A DNA stretch of 53,791 nucleotides from Polyangiaceae bacterium (GCA_020849655.1 JADLFU010000053.1:1-53791), one strand, 5' to 3'. Counted from the first letter of the stretch, positions 1-11,010 are shown. Notes: generated by a model not told the origin, from the letters alone. Translations and numbers: made by a program.

Positions 1-253
1 CGGCGTCGCGCGCCACCAGCACCTTGTCGGCGCGCAGCTCGACGGGCGTGAGCGCCGAGTCTCCGAGCTCGAGCGAGCCGTCGTCGGGGACGATGAGGCC
101 ACCCTGCGCGCAGAGCGTCCACGCCCCGGGCACGGCGTCGAAGAGCGCCGCGACCGCCTCGTGCTCCGTGCTCGGCATGCGGCGCGCCAAAGCACGCGGA
201 GTGCCAGCGCGACGGAAGGGAAATTCAGCTGTGGCGGGGTCGCGAGTGGACAT
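1..253 (-). CDS. Partial gene of unknown function (3' end outside window)
   Basis: An open minus-strand frame runs from an ATG at 253 to the window edge without a stop (84 complete codons). A GGTGG ribosome-binding-like stretch lies about six bases before the ATG. The visible part begins with about 25 variable residues and continues as an acidic, Leu/Val-rich segment that looks like a folded domain; a second ATG at 178 is an alternative start. It follows the histidine kinase in the same direction after 63 bases and could be the last gene of that operon. I do not recognise the family. The protein-like composition and consistent third-position G/C support a real gene. Confidence 0.55.
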   Translation of the reverse strand, partial: MSTRDPATAEFPFRRAGTPRALARRMPSTEHEAVAALFDAVPGAWTLCAQGGLIVPDDGSLELGDSALTPVELRADKVLVARDA

Positions 254-316
254 GTGCGTCCACCCAGGGAGGACCGGAGGGCGATGTCGTGCGCGGCCCG
301 CCACGCGCCCGCCAGC

Positions 317-1753
317 TCAGCCGGCGGCATCGTCAGGCGCCGCGGCGGCGCGGCTCGAGTCGGGCGGGGTCTCCGAGGCCATCGGCAGCTCGACCACGAA
401 CCTCGCACCACCTCTCGACCAGGCGCGATCGAGCCAGACGTCTCCCCCGTGCGCGCGGGCGATCTCGCGCGCGATCGGCAGGCCGAGCCCCGCGCCCGTG
501 GCGTCGCTCGAGCGATCTTTGGCGCCGCGATAGAACGCCGCGAACACCTCGTCCGCGTCCTCCGCCGCGACGCCCGCGCCTGCGTCGACCACCGCCACCG
601 AGACGCGCTGCCCCACCATCGTCGCCGAGAGCTCCACGCGCGCGCCCGGCGGGCTGTGCGCCACGGCGTTGTCGAGCAGGTTGCGGAACAGCCGCGCGAG
701 GTCGGCCCGCGGGCCGCGCACGCGCGCGTCGGGCGTCGCCGGCGTCGAGAGCTCCACGCCGCGGGCCTCCGCGGGGCCACGCGCGAGCCTGACGGCGTCC
801 GAGAGCACCTCGTCGAGGCGGCTCTCCGTCGAGGCGGCCGTCGGCGCGCGCTGCGCGCGGGCGAGGACGAGCAGATCCTGGGCGAGCGTGATGAGCGCCT
901 CGGTCTCCGCGAGCGCCTCCTCGATCGAGCCCTTGTACTCCTCGGCGCTCCGGGGCCGGCGCAGCGCGAGCTGCAGCTCTCCGCGGAGCGTCGCGAGCGG
1001 TGATCTCAGCTCGTGGGCCGCGTGCGACACGAACGTGCGCTGGATGGTGATCAGCCGCTCGAGCTCCGCGATCATGTGGTCGAGATCCCGCCCGAGCGAG
1101 GCCGTCTCCGAGCTGCCCCGCAGCGTGCCCCCGACGCGCGCCGTCAGCTGGCCCTCCGCGACGCTGCGCGCGACGCTCGCGATGGCGTCGACGTCGGAGG
1201 CGAGGCGCGTGCCGAGCCACCGCGCGAGCACGCCGGTGAGCGTCGTCGCGCCGAGGAAGAGGAGCGCGAAGACCCGCTCCAGGTATGCGAGGTCCTCGTC
1301 GACCGTCCCCTGCGAGACGGCGTAGAGCAGGATCTCGGTGCGATCCCTGGCGAGCGGCATCACGACCGCGCGCAGCGTCCGCCCGGAGATGGTGAGCGTC
1401 TGCGTGCTGCCGTCCTCGTCGCCGGGCTCGAGGTCGCCGAGCGCGGAGAGCGGCGGCGGAGGTGACAGCTTGCTCGTCGAGGCGAGCACGTCGCCGTTCG
1501 CGGCGTACACGACGACGTGCCGCGGCACGCGCTTCGGCCGCTCGGGATCCTCGACGCGCGCGTCCTCGACCCGCGGCGGGCCCGCGGACTTGCTGAGCAC
1601 GAACGCGGTCGCCTTTGCCTCCGCGCGGATGGACTCGTCGAGGTGGCGCGTCTCCTCGCGCGCGACGACGAGGTACGCGGTGACGAAGGAGACGCCGAGC
1701 ACGCTCGCCGCGACGAGCGTCAGCGACAGCGACAGCCGGTGCTTCAGCCTCAC
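317..1753 (-). CDS. Two-component sensor histidine kinase (HAMP, HisKA, HATPase_c)
   Basis: Membrane sensor kinase of 478 residues that should autophosphorylate and pass phosphate to the regulator encoded just upstream. One membrane helix lies near residues 8-30, a periplasmic sensor region follows to about 160, and a second helix spans about 161-180. A HAMP linker covers about 181-235. The H-box HAAHELRSPL has the phosphoacceptor His at 247. The N-box includes DNAVAHS near 361-367, the G1 motif is DAGAGV near 390, and the G2 motif is GAGLGLPIA near 420. The GTG start overlaps the stop of the regulator gene (GTGA), so translation is probably coupled. A Ser/Ala/Pro-rich tail follows the ATPase domain. 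The signal sensed is unknown. Confidence 0.93.
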   Translation of the reverse strand: MRLKHRLSLSLTLVAASVLGVSFVTAYLVVAREETRHLDESIRAEAKATAFVLSKSAGPPRVEDARVEDPERPKRVPRHVVVYAANGDVLASTSKLSPPPPLSALGDLEPGDEDGSTQTLTISGRTLRAVVMPLARDRTEILLYAVSQGTVDEDLAYLERVFALLFLGATTLTGVLARWLGTRLASDVDAIASVARSVAEGQLTARVGGTLRGSSETASLGRDLDHMIAELERLITIQRTFVSHAAHELRSPLATLRGELQLALRRPRSAEEYKGSIEEALAETEALITLAQDLLVLARAQRAPTAASTESRLDEVLSDAVRLARGPAEARGVELSTPATPDARVRGPRADLARLFRNLLDNAVAHSPPGARVELSATMVGQRVSVAVVDAGAGVAAEDADEVFAAFYRGAKDRSSDATGAGLGLPIAREIARAHGGDVWLDRAWSRGGARFVVELPMASETPPDSSRAAAAPDDAAG

Positions 1754-2424
1754 GGCGCGGCGGGTTCGGGCGCGATCCGGTAGCCGACGCCCCGCACCGT
1801 CTCGATCATGTGCGCGTGGTCGCCGAGCTTCTCCCGGAGGTTCTTCACGTGCACCTCGATGACGTTCGAGCCGGGGTCGAAGCTCATCTCCCACACCTTC
1901 GCGAGGATCTCCATGCGCGGCACGACGCGCCCCGCCTCCTTCGCGAGGTGCGCGAGCAGCGCGAACTCGCGCGGCGTCAGATCCAGGCGCTGGCCCGAGA
2001 GCGTCGCCTTGCGCTCGGCGCGATCGAGGTGCAGCGCGCCGATCCTCAGCGGCACCTCGCCGGGCGCGCCGCGCCGGCCGAGCGCGCGCACGCGGGCCAG
2101 CAGCTCCGCGAGATCGAAGGGCTTGGGGAGGTAGTCGTCGGCGCCCGCGTCGAGCCCCGCGATGCGCTCGGCGACCTCGGCGCGCGCCGTCAGCATCAGG
2201 ATGGGCACGCGCGCGCCGCGCTCGCGCACCTCGCGCAGCACCGAGAGACCGTCGAGCTCGGGGAGCATCCAGTCGAGGATCACGAGATCGTACTTCAGCT
2301 CGCGGATCTGGTTCACCGCCTGGCGGCCGTCGCCGACGAGATCGACCGTGTGGCCGTCCTCGGTCAGCGCGCGCATCAAGAACCGCGCGAGCTTCTTGTT
2401 GTCCTCGACGACGAGCACCTTCAT
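1750..2424 (-). CDS. OmpR/PhoB-family response regulator
   Basis: DNA-binding response regulator of 224 residues. The receiver domain covers residues 1-115, with the acidic pair E7-D8, the phosphoacceptor D51 in VILDWMLPELDG, T79, and K101 in YLPKPFD. A winged-helix OmpR-type DNA-binding domain covers about 125-220 and ends in the usual RGVGYR motif. The start was set at MKVLVVED because the longer upstream open frame has no regulator-like sequence. It is the first gene of a two-gene operon with the histidine kinase. It is divergent from the MOSC gene with only 33 bases between the starts, so the two promoters must overlap. Confidence 0.95.
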   Translation of the reverse strand: MKVLVVEDNKKLARFLMRALTEDGHTVDLVGDGRQAVNQIRELKYDLVILDWMLPELDGLSVLREVRERGARVPILMLTARAEVAERIAGLDAGADDYLPKPFDLAELLARVRALGRRGAPGEVPLRIGALHLDRAERKATLSGQRLDLTPREFALLAHLAKEAGRVVPRMEILAKVWEMSFDPGSNVIEVHVKNLREKLGDHAHMIETVRGVGYRIAPEPAAP

Positions 2425-2457
2425 CGGCCGGTCCTCCGGGCGTTGTAGAGTCGCGAC

Positions 2458-3279
2458 ATGCTGGGCCTGTCCAGGTTGTTCTTCTACCCCATCAAGGGCG
2501 CGCGGGGCGTCGAGGTCTCCTCCGCGCGCGTCACGCCCCTCGGGCTCGAGCACGATCGCAGGTTCATGTTCGTCGACGAGGCGGGGGTGTTCGTCTCCCA
2601 GCGAGAGCACCCGGCGCTCGCGCGGATGGTCGTCACCGTCGAGGACGAGCGGCTCCTCGTCCACGTCGACGGGCTCGGCGCGGCGACCGCCCCGCTCGTG
2701 CCCGAGGGCGCCCCGCTCGAGGTCGAGATCTGGCGCGACCGCGTGGACGCGCTGCGCGTGGAGGGCGAGGTCGAGGCGCTCGCGCGCGAGCTGCTCGGCG
2801 CTCCGGTGCGCCTCGCGTACTTCCCCGCCACCTCGCGCCGCCAGGTCGATCTCGCCTACGCGGAGCCGGGCGACTCGACGCACTTCGCCGACGGGTTCCC
2901 GCTGCTGGTCGTCGGCGCCGAGTCGGCGCGTGAGGTGGCGCGGCAGGTCGGCCACGAGGTGCCCATCGAGCGGTTTCGCCCCAGCCTCGTCGTCGAGGGC
3001 GCGCCCGCCTTCGACGAGGACACCTGGCGCGAGATCACGGTCGCGGGGCGCCGGGTGCGCCTGCCGAAGCCGTGCGCGCGCTGCGCGGTCACGACCGTCG
3101 ATCACCTGACGGGCGAGCGCGGGCGCGAGCCCCTCGCGACCCTCGCGCGGACCCGCAAGGTGGGGCAGAAGGTGATGTTCGGGATGAACGCGCTCATCGA
3201 CGGCGACGGGACGCTGCGCGTCGGAGACGCCGTCGCGATCACCCGCCGCGCGCCAGCGGCACCGCCTGAACTGTCGTGA
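2458..3279 (+). CDS. MOSC domain-containing protein (YcbX/mARC type)
   Basis: A 273-residue protein with an N-terminal MOSC beta-barrel domain (starting [14 protein letters not shown]) followed by a MOSC domain. The motif [13 protein letters not shown] (Cys 206 and 209) corresponds to the molybdenum-ligand cysteine region of mARC and YcbX proteins. These reduce N-hydroxylated compounds using molybdenum cofactor and an electron-transfer partner. No 2Fe-2S ferredoxin domain is fused at the C-terminus, unlike E. coli YcbX, so a separate electron donor would be needed. The size matches single-polypeptide mARC-like proteins. The substrate is not predictable from sequence. Confidence 0.88.
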   Translation: MLGLSRLFFYPIKGARGVEVSSARVTPLGLEHDRRFMFVDEAGVFVSQREHPALARMVVTVEDERLLVHVDGLGAATAPLVPEGAPLEVEIWRDRVDALRVEGEVEALARELLGAPVRLAYFPATSRRQVDLAYAEPGDSTHFADGFPLLVVGAESAREVARQVGHEVPIERFRPSLVVEGAPAFDEDTWREITVAGRRVRLPKPCARCAVTTVDHLTGERGREPLATLARTRKVGQKVMFGMNALIDGDGTLRVGDAVAITRRAPAAPPELS

Positions 3280-3286
3280 AACCCGG

Positions 3287-3359
<73 letters not shown>

Positions 3360-3374
3360 GGGGAAGGGCCGCGG

Positions 3375-3402
3375 TAAGTACTCTCTCCAGCGGCCCCGTC
3401 AA
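3375..3402 (-). promoter_or_regulatory. Probable sigma-70 promoter of tRNA-Ala
   Basis: On the minus strand a TTGACG -35 box (3402-3397) is followed after 16 bases by TACTTA (3380-3375) and then a GC-rich discriminator, about 15 bases before the tRNA 5' end. The -35 match is 5 of 6; the -10 match is weak. The -35 box overlaps the stop codon of the upstream lamin-tail lipoprotein gene. Confidence 0.5.
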
Positions 3403-4163
3403 GCAAAAAGCGATAAGGGCTGGTTCGCCGCGCCGGGGGTGCGCGAGCCCTCCTTCAGATCGGTCGCGTTGTCGTCGGTGTCGGCGCCGTCGGGGAGGCG
3501 CGAGTACGACGAGCCGTCCGCGTGCGGGGCCGTGAGCGCCGCGCCCTCCACCAGGTTGTTGCCGGAGTTCCACGCGACCGAGTCGACCCGCTTGCTGCCG
3601 TCGAACAGGCCCACGCCGCCGCCGTCCTTGCCCATCGCGAAGCTCAGGGTGCCGTCGGACGAGCCGCCGAACTTCGAGCCGGCCACGACGAAGTACCCGC
3701 CGGCCGAGATGGAGTCGCCGGAGCCGCCCTTCCACGTGGATTGCGGGTTTCCAGACATCCCCGCGTACTTCAGCTCCCAGCCGTCGAGCGAGACGGACTT
3801 CGACGTCGGGTTGAACAGCTCGACGTACTCGTCGTCGGCCGAGGCGCCCGTCGTCGCGACCTCGTTGACCACGAGGTGATCGGTGGCCGAGGCGCCGCCC
3901 GCCGCGCTCCCCGCCGCGCCCGCGCTCGCGCCCGCCGCGCCAGCGCTCGAGCCCGCGGCCCCCGCCGCGCCGGCGCTCGAGCCCGCCGCGCCGCCGCCCG
4001 CGCCACCCTTGCCGGCGGTCGCCGTCGCGCCGGCTGCCCCCGCGCCGCCCGCCGCGCCTGCCGCGCCGGCCGCGCCCGAATCATCCTCGACGACGGCCTC
4101 GGCGTGCGAGCACGCGGCGACGACGACGAGCAGGAGCGACGAGAAGGCGAGGCGTGACATCAT
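3399..4163 (-). CDS. Secreted lipoprotein with lamin-tail (LTD) domain
   Basis: A 254-residue predicted lipoprotein. A hydrophobic signal peptide ends in the lipobox-like VAAC (Cys 18), followed by an acidic patch and a Gly/Ala linker of about 50 residues. A lamin-tail domain occupies roughly residues 85-245, with VVNEVATTG, DEYVELFNPTS, WELKYAG and the terminal TPGAAN motif typical of the family. LTD domains in bacteria are surface or secreted modules whose ligand is usually unknown. Two adjacent ATGs (4163 and 4160) could both start the protein; no good ribosome site is visible. The gene ends inside the tRNA promoter. Confidence 0.85.
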   Translation of the reverse strand: MMSRLAFSSLLLVVVAACSHAEAVVEDDSGAAGAAGAAGGAGAAGATATAGKGGAGGGAAGSSAGAAGAAGSSAGAAGASAGAAGSAAGGASATDHLVVNEVATTGASADDEYVELFNPTSKSVSLDGWELKYAGMSGNPQSTWKGGSGDSISAGGYFVVAGSKFGGSSDGTLSFAMGKDGGGVGLFDGSKRVDSVAWNSGNNLVEGAALTAPHADGSSYSRLPDGADTDDNATDLKEGSRTPGAANQPLSLFA

Positions 4164-4216
4164 GATGGAGAGCGCGCCTATGTCACCACGCGGCGCCCTT
4201 GGCAAGCCCGAGGCCG

Positions 4217-5734
4217 TCAGTTGCCGCCGCACGCGTCGAACGACGCCGGCACGCACGGCCCCGCCGCCGCGCGGACCTTCAGCGTGTACGCCTCGCAGGT
4301 CTTCGCCTTGGCCATCGGGTTGCGCTTCACGCCGATGCGGTACGCCGACGAGTTGTCGTTGCAGTGGGGCATGCCGTCGGCGGCGCCGCAGGGCGCCTCG
4401 CCGCGCACGATGCCGTCCTTGAAGTTGACGCAGAAGTCGTAGCTCGTCAGCGCGGGCGAGGTCGCCTCCTTCGCGCAGTCGCCGCCGCGGAGCACCACGA
4501 ACACGAACTCGTCGCCGGGGTTCTTGTCGAAGATCACCTGCGGGTGGTACGAGTTCTTGCCGGCCTCGCCTGCGTCCTTGATGTTGATGAGGTACCAGTC
4601 GACGTCGGCGTCGGACGACAGCGTGCCGGTGAGGGTGGCCTCGGCCATGCCGCCGAAGTCGACGACGTCGGGCAGGCTCTTCGCCGTCTTGCAGGCGTCG
4701 TTGGTCGGCTCGTCCGCGTCGGCCTTGCACGGGCAGCCCGCCGCGTCGGGGAGCGTCGGCGGGTAGTGCGAGTAGCCGTCCTGGCAGATGATGGTGCACG
4801 AGGTGCCGTTGCAGCTGCACGCGGCGCCCGCGAGGTCGTCCACCTTGCCGTTGCAGTCGTTGTCCTTGCCGTCACACTTCTCGGCCTCCGGCGTCGCCGC
4901 GGTGCACATCCCGTAGGCGCCGGTCTTGGCGTCGCAGGTCTCGATGCCCTTGCAGGTCAGCATCCCCACCGCCTTCGAGCAGTCGCGCTCGTCGCCGTCG
5001 CGGTTGGCGGCGCAGGGGCACGACGCGGCGCTCGCCGGCACGCACGCGCGCTCGCCGGGCATGCCGCCGGACACCGGCTTGCACTCCATCCCGGCGCCGC
5101 ACAGCGTGTCGAAGCCGCAGTCCTGGGCGCAGAACTTCTCGCCCTTCGGCCCCACGAGGCAGCGGTCGCTCTTCGTCTTGCAGTCACTGTCCGACTTGCA
5201 GAGCGCGCACTGGCTGTCGTTGTCGGGGACGCACACGTCCGCGCCGTCGACCTTGCCGCAGTGGAACCCAGCGCCGCACGGCGCGCCGACCTTGCAGTCG
5301 GAGACACAGACTTTGTTTGGTTTGTTGGCGCTGCCGACGTCGACGCACTTGCCGCTCTTGCAGTCCCCGCCCGTCGCGCACGGCTTGCCGAGGTCGCCGG
5401 AGCCGACCGGCCCTCCCCCGCTGCCGCCTCCCGACGCCCCGCCGGACGCCCCGCTCGCGCCCGCCTTGCCCGCGGTCGCGCCGCCCGCGCCCGCCGCGCT
5501 CTTGCCGCCCGCGGTCGCGCCGCCCGCGCCCGCCGCGCTCTTGCCGCCCGCCGCCGCGCCTGCCGCGCCCCCCGATGCGCCTGCGCTCCCGCCCTGCGCG
5601 GCGCCCGCGGCGCCGGGATCCTCGGCGGGAGGATCGTTGGTGCTGGGCTCGCCGCCGGAGGCGCACGCCCAGGCGAGGGTCACGGCGGAGGAGAGAGAGA
5701 GGAAGCGAAGCAGGCCACGCGCGACGGGCGACAT
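4217..5734 (-). CDS. Cys-rich lipoprotein with MopE-like motif
   Basis: A 505-residue exported protein. It has an N-terminal signal with a probable lipobox (AWAC), a Gly/Ala-rich linker to about residue 115 containing an exact tandem repeat, and then a long Cys-rich region. CDGKDNDCNGKVDD, about two thirds along, is the metal-binding motif seen in MopE-like proteins and many myxobacterial surface proteins. The C-terminal part, after about residue 340, resembles a beta-sandwich of the bacterial pre-peptidase type (DADVDWYLINI). It is likely a surface-exposed structural or calcium/copper-binding protein; no enzyme motif is visible. It lies upstream of and co-directional with the LTD lipoprotein after 53 bases, so the two may be co-transcribed. 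Confidence 0.82.
   Translation of the reverse strand: MSPVARGLLRFLSLSSAVTLAWACASGGEPSTNDPPAEDPGAAGAAQGGSAGASGGAAGAAAGGKSAAGAGGATAGGKSAAGAGGATAGKAGASGASGGASGGGSGGGPVGSGDLGKPCATGGDCKSGKCVDVGSANKPNKVCVSDCKVGAPCGAGFHCGKVDGADVCVPDNDSQCALCKSDSDCKTKSDRCLVGPKGEKFCAQDCGFDTLCGAGMECKPVSGGMPGERACVPASAASCPCAANRDGDERDCSKAVGMLTCKGIETCDAKTGAYGMCTAATPEAEKCDGKDNDCNGKVDDLAGAACSCNGTSCTIICQDGYSHYPPTLPDAAGCPCKADADEPTNDACKTAKSLPDVVDFGGMAEATLTGTLSSDADVDWYLINIKDAGEAGKNSYHPQVIFDKNPGDEFVFVVLRGGDCAKEATSPALTSYDFCVNFKDGIVRGEAPCGAADGMPHCNDNSSAYRIGVKRNPMAKAKTCEAYTLKVRAAAGPCVPASFDACGGN
5472..5549. repeat. Two exact 39-bp tandem repeats in lipoprotein linker
   Basis: Two adjacent copies of a 39-base unit encode GGKSAAGAGGATA twice in the linker of the Cys-rich lipoprotein. 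The unit length is a multiple of three, so gain or loss of copies keeps the frame. This is a likely length-variable linker. Confidence 0.7.
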
Positions 5735-5795
5735 CGCCGCGAAGCCTACGAAGTCTCGCAGGCGCGGTCAAACCGGCCGCTGGCGCGCGCGGTCG

Positions 5796-6644
5796 ATGTC
5801 AGTAGAATCCTGCGGCTTGCCTCCGCGCTCCCCGGCCCTCGCGCTGCTCGTGCTGCTCGCCGCCTGCACGCCGCCGGAGAAGCGGTTCGAGGCGGGGCCG
5901 GGCGCCTGCGAGGGAGACTGCCCGGGCGCGGCGGTGGACGGCGGCACGACGAAGAGCGACGGAGGGTTCCAGCCGGACGCGCAGGCCGAGGGCGGCGTGC
6001 GGAGCGAGCTGTGCGCGAAGGGCTGCAACCCGGATCCCGACGCGGCGCTCTCGAGCTGCGATCCGAAGCCGTCGCCGGGTGAGCCCGGCGTGACGGGGCT
6101 GTCGTGCCGCATCCAGCGCGCGGAGGACGGCGAGCCGATCGCCGCGTGCGACTTCCCCGGCGAGGGCGCGGAGGGGGCGCTCTGCCAGGGCGGCGAGGCG
6201 TGCCGGCCCGGGCTCGCCTGCGCGGTGCACCCGGAGGACAAGGGCCTCGGCGCCGGCCGGTGCCGCCGCTACTGTTGCGACGGCGAGGGCTGCGCGACGG
6301 GGACGTACTGCGGGTTGCTGCCGGTGTTCGAGCCCACGAAGCCGTTCCCCGATCCGCTGCTCATCCCTGCGTGCGCGCCCGCGACGGGGTGTCAGCTGCT
6401 CGATCCCTCGTCCTGCAGCGCGGGCCAGACGTGCACGCTCGTCAACGATCAGACGACGACCTGCGTGACGCCGGGCGCGGGCCTCGACGGCGATCCGTGC
6501 CCGTGCGGCGCGGGGATGGTGTGCTCACCCGCGAAGGTGTGTCGCACGCTCTGCAGGCTCGGCGCGACGGCGGGCTGCGGCGGGGGCGCCTGCGTGGTCG
6601 GCGGCTCGGGGTTCCCCGCCGGGTTCGGCGTCTGCGCGGGGTGA
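5796..6644 (+). CDS. Cys-rich secreted lipoprotein of unknown function
   Basis: A predicted lipoprotein of 282 residues. A short hydrophobic signal ends in the lipobox LAAC, followed by an acidic Gly/Ala linker and a Cys-rich domain with many closely spaced cysteines (for example CCDGEGCATGTYC). Such domains are common in myxobacterial surface proteins and are probably disulfide-stabilised. An ATG at 5796 is the first in-frame start; a TTG at 5817 would give a signal peptide with a shorter n-region. It is divergent from the Cys-rich lipoprotein gene at 4217-5734 and converges on ddl with only six bases between the stops. No specific function can be assigned. Confidence 0.78.
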   Translation: MSVESCGLPPRSPALALLVLLAACTPPEKRFEAGPGACEGDCPGAAVDGGTTKSDGGFQPDAQAEGGVRSELCAKGCNPDPDAALSSCDPKPSPGEPGVTGLSCRIQRAEDGEPIAACDFPGEGAEGALCQGGEACRPGLACAVHPEDKGLGAGRCRRYCCDGEGCATGTYCGLLPVFEPTKPFPDPLLIPACAPATGCQLLDPSSCSAGQTCTLVNDQTTTCVTPGAGLDGDPCPCGAGMVCSPAKVCRTLCRLGATAGCGGGACVVGGSGFPAGFGVCAG

Positions 6645-6650
6645 GCGCGG

Positions 6651-7628
6651 CTAGCGCGGCAGCTCGGGCACGGGCACGCGACGCCGCGCGCCTCCACGGA
6701 GCTCGGCCGCGCGCACGAGCGCGTCGCACATCGCGGGGAACGCGACGCCCGCGCGGGCCATCGCCTCGGGGAACAGGCTCGTCGCTGTCATCCCCGGGAG
6801 CGTGTTGACCTCGAGCAAGACGACGCGGTCGGGCGTGTCGCCGACGATGAAATCGGCGCGAGAGAGATCGCGGCAGCCGAGCGCCCGGTGGGCCGCCAGC
6901 GCGAGCTCCTGGACACGCGCCGCGCACCCAGCTGGCAGCTCGGCCGGGCACACGTGCTCGCTGCCCGAGGGGGCGTACTTGGATGAAAAATCATAGAAAT
7001 CGCCGCGTTTCGCGAGAATTTCGGTGGGCGGCAGCGCGCGCGGCCCCGCGAACAGCGTCGTCGCGTCGGTGACCCCGCAGGTGACCTCTCTGCCGACGAC
7101 GAGCTCCTCGCACAGGGCGACGTCGTCGTAGCGGAGGGCCTCGGCGATCGCGTCCTCGAGGGCGCTCGTCGGCGCGCCCGGACGCACGAGCCGCACGCCG
7201 ATCGCGGAGCCGGCCGCGCTCGGCTTGACCGCGACCGCCGGCCCGAGCGCCGCGCGCACCTGGCTCGCCGCGCCGACGTCACCGCGGCGGACGATGTTCT
7301 CGCGCGCGACCGGCAGCCCGGCGCCGCGGAACGCGACCTTCGCCGCGATCTTGTCCATCGCGAGCGCGCTCGCGAGCACGCCCGAGCCGACGTACGGCAG
7401 CTCCAGGATCTCGCAGAGCCCCTGCAGGCAGCCGTCCTCGCCGAGCGCGCCGTGCACGAGCGGGAACCCGACGTCGTGCCCCAGGAGGCGCGAGGGGAGC
7501 GCCGCGTCGAGCTCGAGGAGCGACGGCGCGTGGCCCGCCTCCTCGAGCGCGCCCGCGACCGCGGCGGCCGACGCGCGGCTCACCGAAGCCTCGGACGAGG
7601 GCCCCCCCTGGACGACCGCGACCCTCAC
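6651..7628 (-). CDS. ddl: D-alanine--D-alanine ligase
   Basis: Cytoplasmic ATP-grasp enzyme of 325 residues that joins two D-alanines for peptidoglycan synthesis. Family motifs are in order: SSEASVSRASA near the N-terminus, VHGALGEDG, MDKIAAK, VKPSAAGSAIGV (ATP-binding loop), FYDFSSKYAPSG (omega loop), and RADFIVGD followed by LEVNTLPGMTATS with the Mg-binding Glu and Asn. The length matches the family. The GTG start overlaps the stop of the upstream small gene (GTGA), so the two are probably translationally coupled. It is not inside a mur/fts cluster, so this may be a stand-alone copy. Confidence 0.93.
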   Translation of the reverse strand: MRVAVVQGGPSSEASVSRASAAAVAGALEEAGHAPSLLELDAALPSRLLGHDVGFPLVHGALGEDGCLQGLCEILELPYVGSGVLASALAMDKIAAKVAFRGAGLPVARENIVRRGDVGAASQVRAALGPAVAVKPSAAGSAIGVRLVRPGAPTSALEDAIAEALRYDDVALCEELVVGREVTCGVTDATTLFAGPRALPPTEILAKRGDFYDFSSKYAPSGSEHVCPAELPAGCAARVQELALAAHRALGCRDLSRADFIVGDTPDRVVLLEVNTLPGMTATSLFPEAMARAGVAFPAMCDALVRAAELRGGARRRVPVPELPR

Positions 7629-7834
7629 GCCTCGAGCTTCGAGAGCTCGACGATCGCGCGGGCCCACGCGGCCTGCTTCCACGCGCCGAGATCGCCGATC
7701 GTCTTCACGCCGAGCGCGGCGAGGGCGGCGGCGTGCGCCTCGGTGACGCCCTCGAGCGCCGAGACCGGCGCGTCGCACAGCTCACGGAGGGACTTCTGCT
7801 CGAACGACTTGTCGACGGCGCTCTTGAGGTTCAT
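7625..7834 (-). CDS. Small helix-hairpin-helix-like protein
   Basis: A 69-residue protein encoded directly upstream of and overlapping ddl. The middle contains PVSALEGVTEAHAAALAALG followed by VKTIGDLG, a pattern typical of helix-hairpin-helix motifs that bind DNA backbone or serve as protein docking modules. The C-terminus is a short amphipathic helix with two Trp. It is divergent from glmS with 72 bases between starts. The role is unknown; its coupling to a cell-wall gene is the main clue. Confidence 0.72.
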   Translation of the reverse strand: MNLKSAVDKSFEQKSLRELCDAPVSALEGVTEAHAAALAALGVKTIGDLGAWKQAAWARAIVELSKLEA

Positions 7835-7906
7835 CGCGGCACGAGGAGTAGCACGCGCCCGCGGGCGTCGAGAAGAGGCGCCGCGGGGTGCTAGAGTCCG
7901 CGCCCC

Positions 7907-9732
<1,826 letters not shown>

Positions 9733-9736
<4 letters not shown>

Positions 9737-10992
9737 GCGTCGTCGAAGATCTTCTGGCGTTCCTGGCCGCGTCACCCACGCCCTTCCACGCGGTCGAGGC
9801 CGCGACGGCGAGGCTCACGGCGGCCGGGTTCACGGAGCTCGTGGAGCACGAGCCGTTCGCGCTCGAGGCAGGCGACAGGCGCTTCGTCCGGCGAGGCGGC
9901 GGCGCGCTCGCGGCGTTCGTCGTGCCCGAGCGCGTCGACGGGTTTCGCATCGTCGGCGCCCACACCGACAGCCCCAACCTGCGCCTGAAGCCGCGCGCGG
10001 CCTACGAGCGCCACGGGTACCTGCAGCTCGGCGTCGAGGTGTACGGCGGCGCGCTGCTGAACTCGTGGCTCGACCGCGATCTCGGGCTCGCGGGGCGCGT
10101 GCACCTCGAGGGCGGCGAGACCCGGCTCGTGCGCATCGATCGCCCGATGTGTCGCGTCGCGCAGCTCGCGATCCACCTCGACCGCGACGTCAACGACAAG
10201 GGCCTCGTTCTCAACAGGCAGGAGCACCTGCCGCCGATCGTCGGGCTCTCGCCGGGGTACGACGCGGGGGCGTTCGACGCCGACGTCGCGCGCGCGGCAG
10301 GGGTCGAGCCGTCCGCGATCGTCGCGCGGGAGCTGATGCTCTTCGACGTCGCGCGCCCGACGCTCGGCGGCGCGCGCGAGGAGCTCGTGTTCGCCGCGCG
10401 GCTCGACGATCTCGCGATGTGCCACGCGGCCCTGGCGGCGCTGCTCGACGCCAGGATCGGCGAGGCGCTGTGCCCGGTCGCGGCGCTGTTCGATCACGAG
10501 GAGGTCGGCAGCGGCAGCGCGACGGGCGCGGGGGCGCCGCTCCTGCCCGCGCTGCTCGAGCGCATCGTGCTCGCGCGAGGAGGCGGTCGCGACGCGTTCC
10601 ACGCCGCCCTGTCGCGCTCGATGTGCGTCTCGGCCGACATGGCCCACGCGGTGCATCCCAACTATCCTGACAGGCACGAGGCGCGCCATCGCCCGGCGCT
10701 GAACGGCGGCCCCGTCATCAAGTGGAACAGCCAGCAGCGCTACGCGACCTCGGGCGAGACGGCGGCCCACTTCGCGACGCTGGCGAGGAGGCTCGACGTG
10801 CCGACGCAGGACTACGCGCACCGCACCGATCTGCCCTGCGGCACCACGATCGGGCCCATCACCGCGACGCTGCTCGGCGTGCGCACGGTCGACGTCGGCA
10901 ACCCGATGCTGTCGATGCACTCGGCGCGGGAGTGTGGGGGGGCGCGAGACCCGGAGCTGATGGTGCGCGCGCTCGCGGGGTTCTACGGCTGA
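9733..10992 (+). CDS. M18-family aminopeptidase
   Basis: Zinc metallopeptidase of 419 residues that removes N-terminal, often acidic, residues from peptides. Metal ligands of the M18 fold are visible: His in GAHTDSPNLR (near 77), Asp in ARLDDLAMC, the Glu pair in DHEEVGSGS, Asp in SADMAHAVHPNYPD, and the late His in MHSARECGG. The stretch LNGGPVIKWNSQQRYAT is characteristic of the family. The GTG start overlaps the glmS stop (GTGA), so the two are translated together, although no direct pathway link is known. The length is close to the usual 420-430. Confidence 0.94.
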
Positions 10993-11010
10993 CGGATCGA
11001 GAGCCGTCGA

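Noticed and set aside
161-1003. Long plus-strand open frames opposite the histidine kinase
   Set aside because: Arg/Ala/His-rich shadows caused by high GC; the minus strand encodes a clear kinase with all motifs.
10991-11010. Inverted repeat GACGG/CCGTC between the convergent M18 and HU/IHF genes as a terminator
   Set aside because: Only five base pairs with a loop of eight and no T-tract; too weak to list as a feature.
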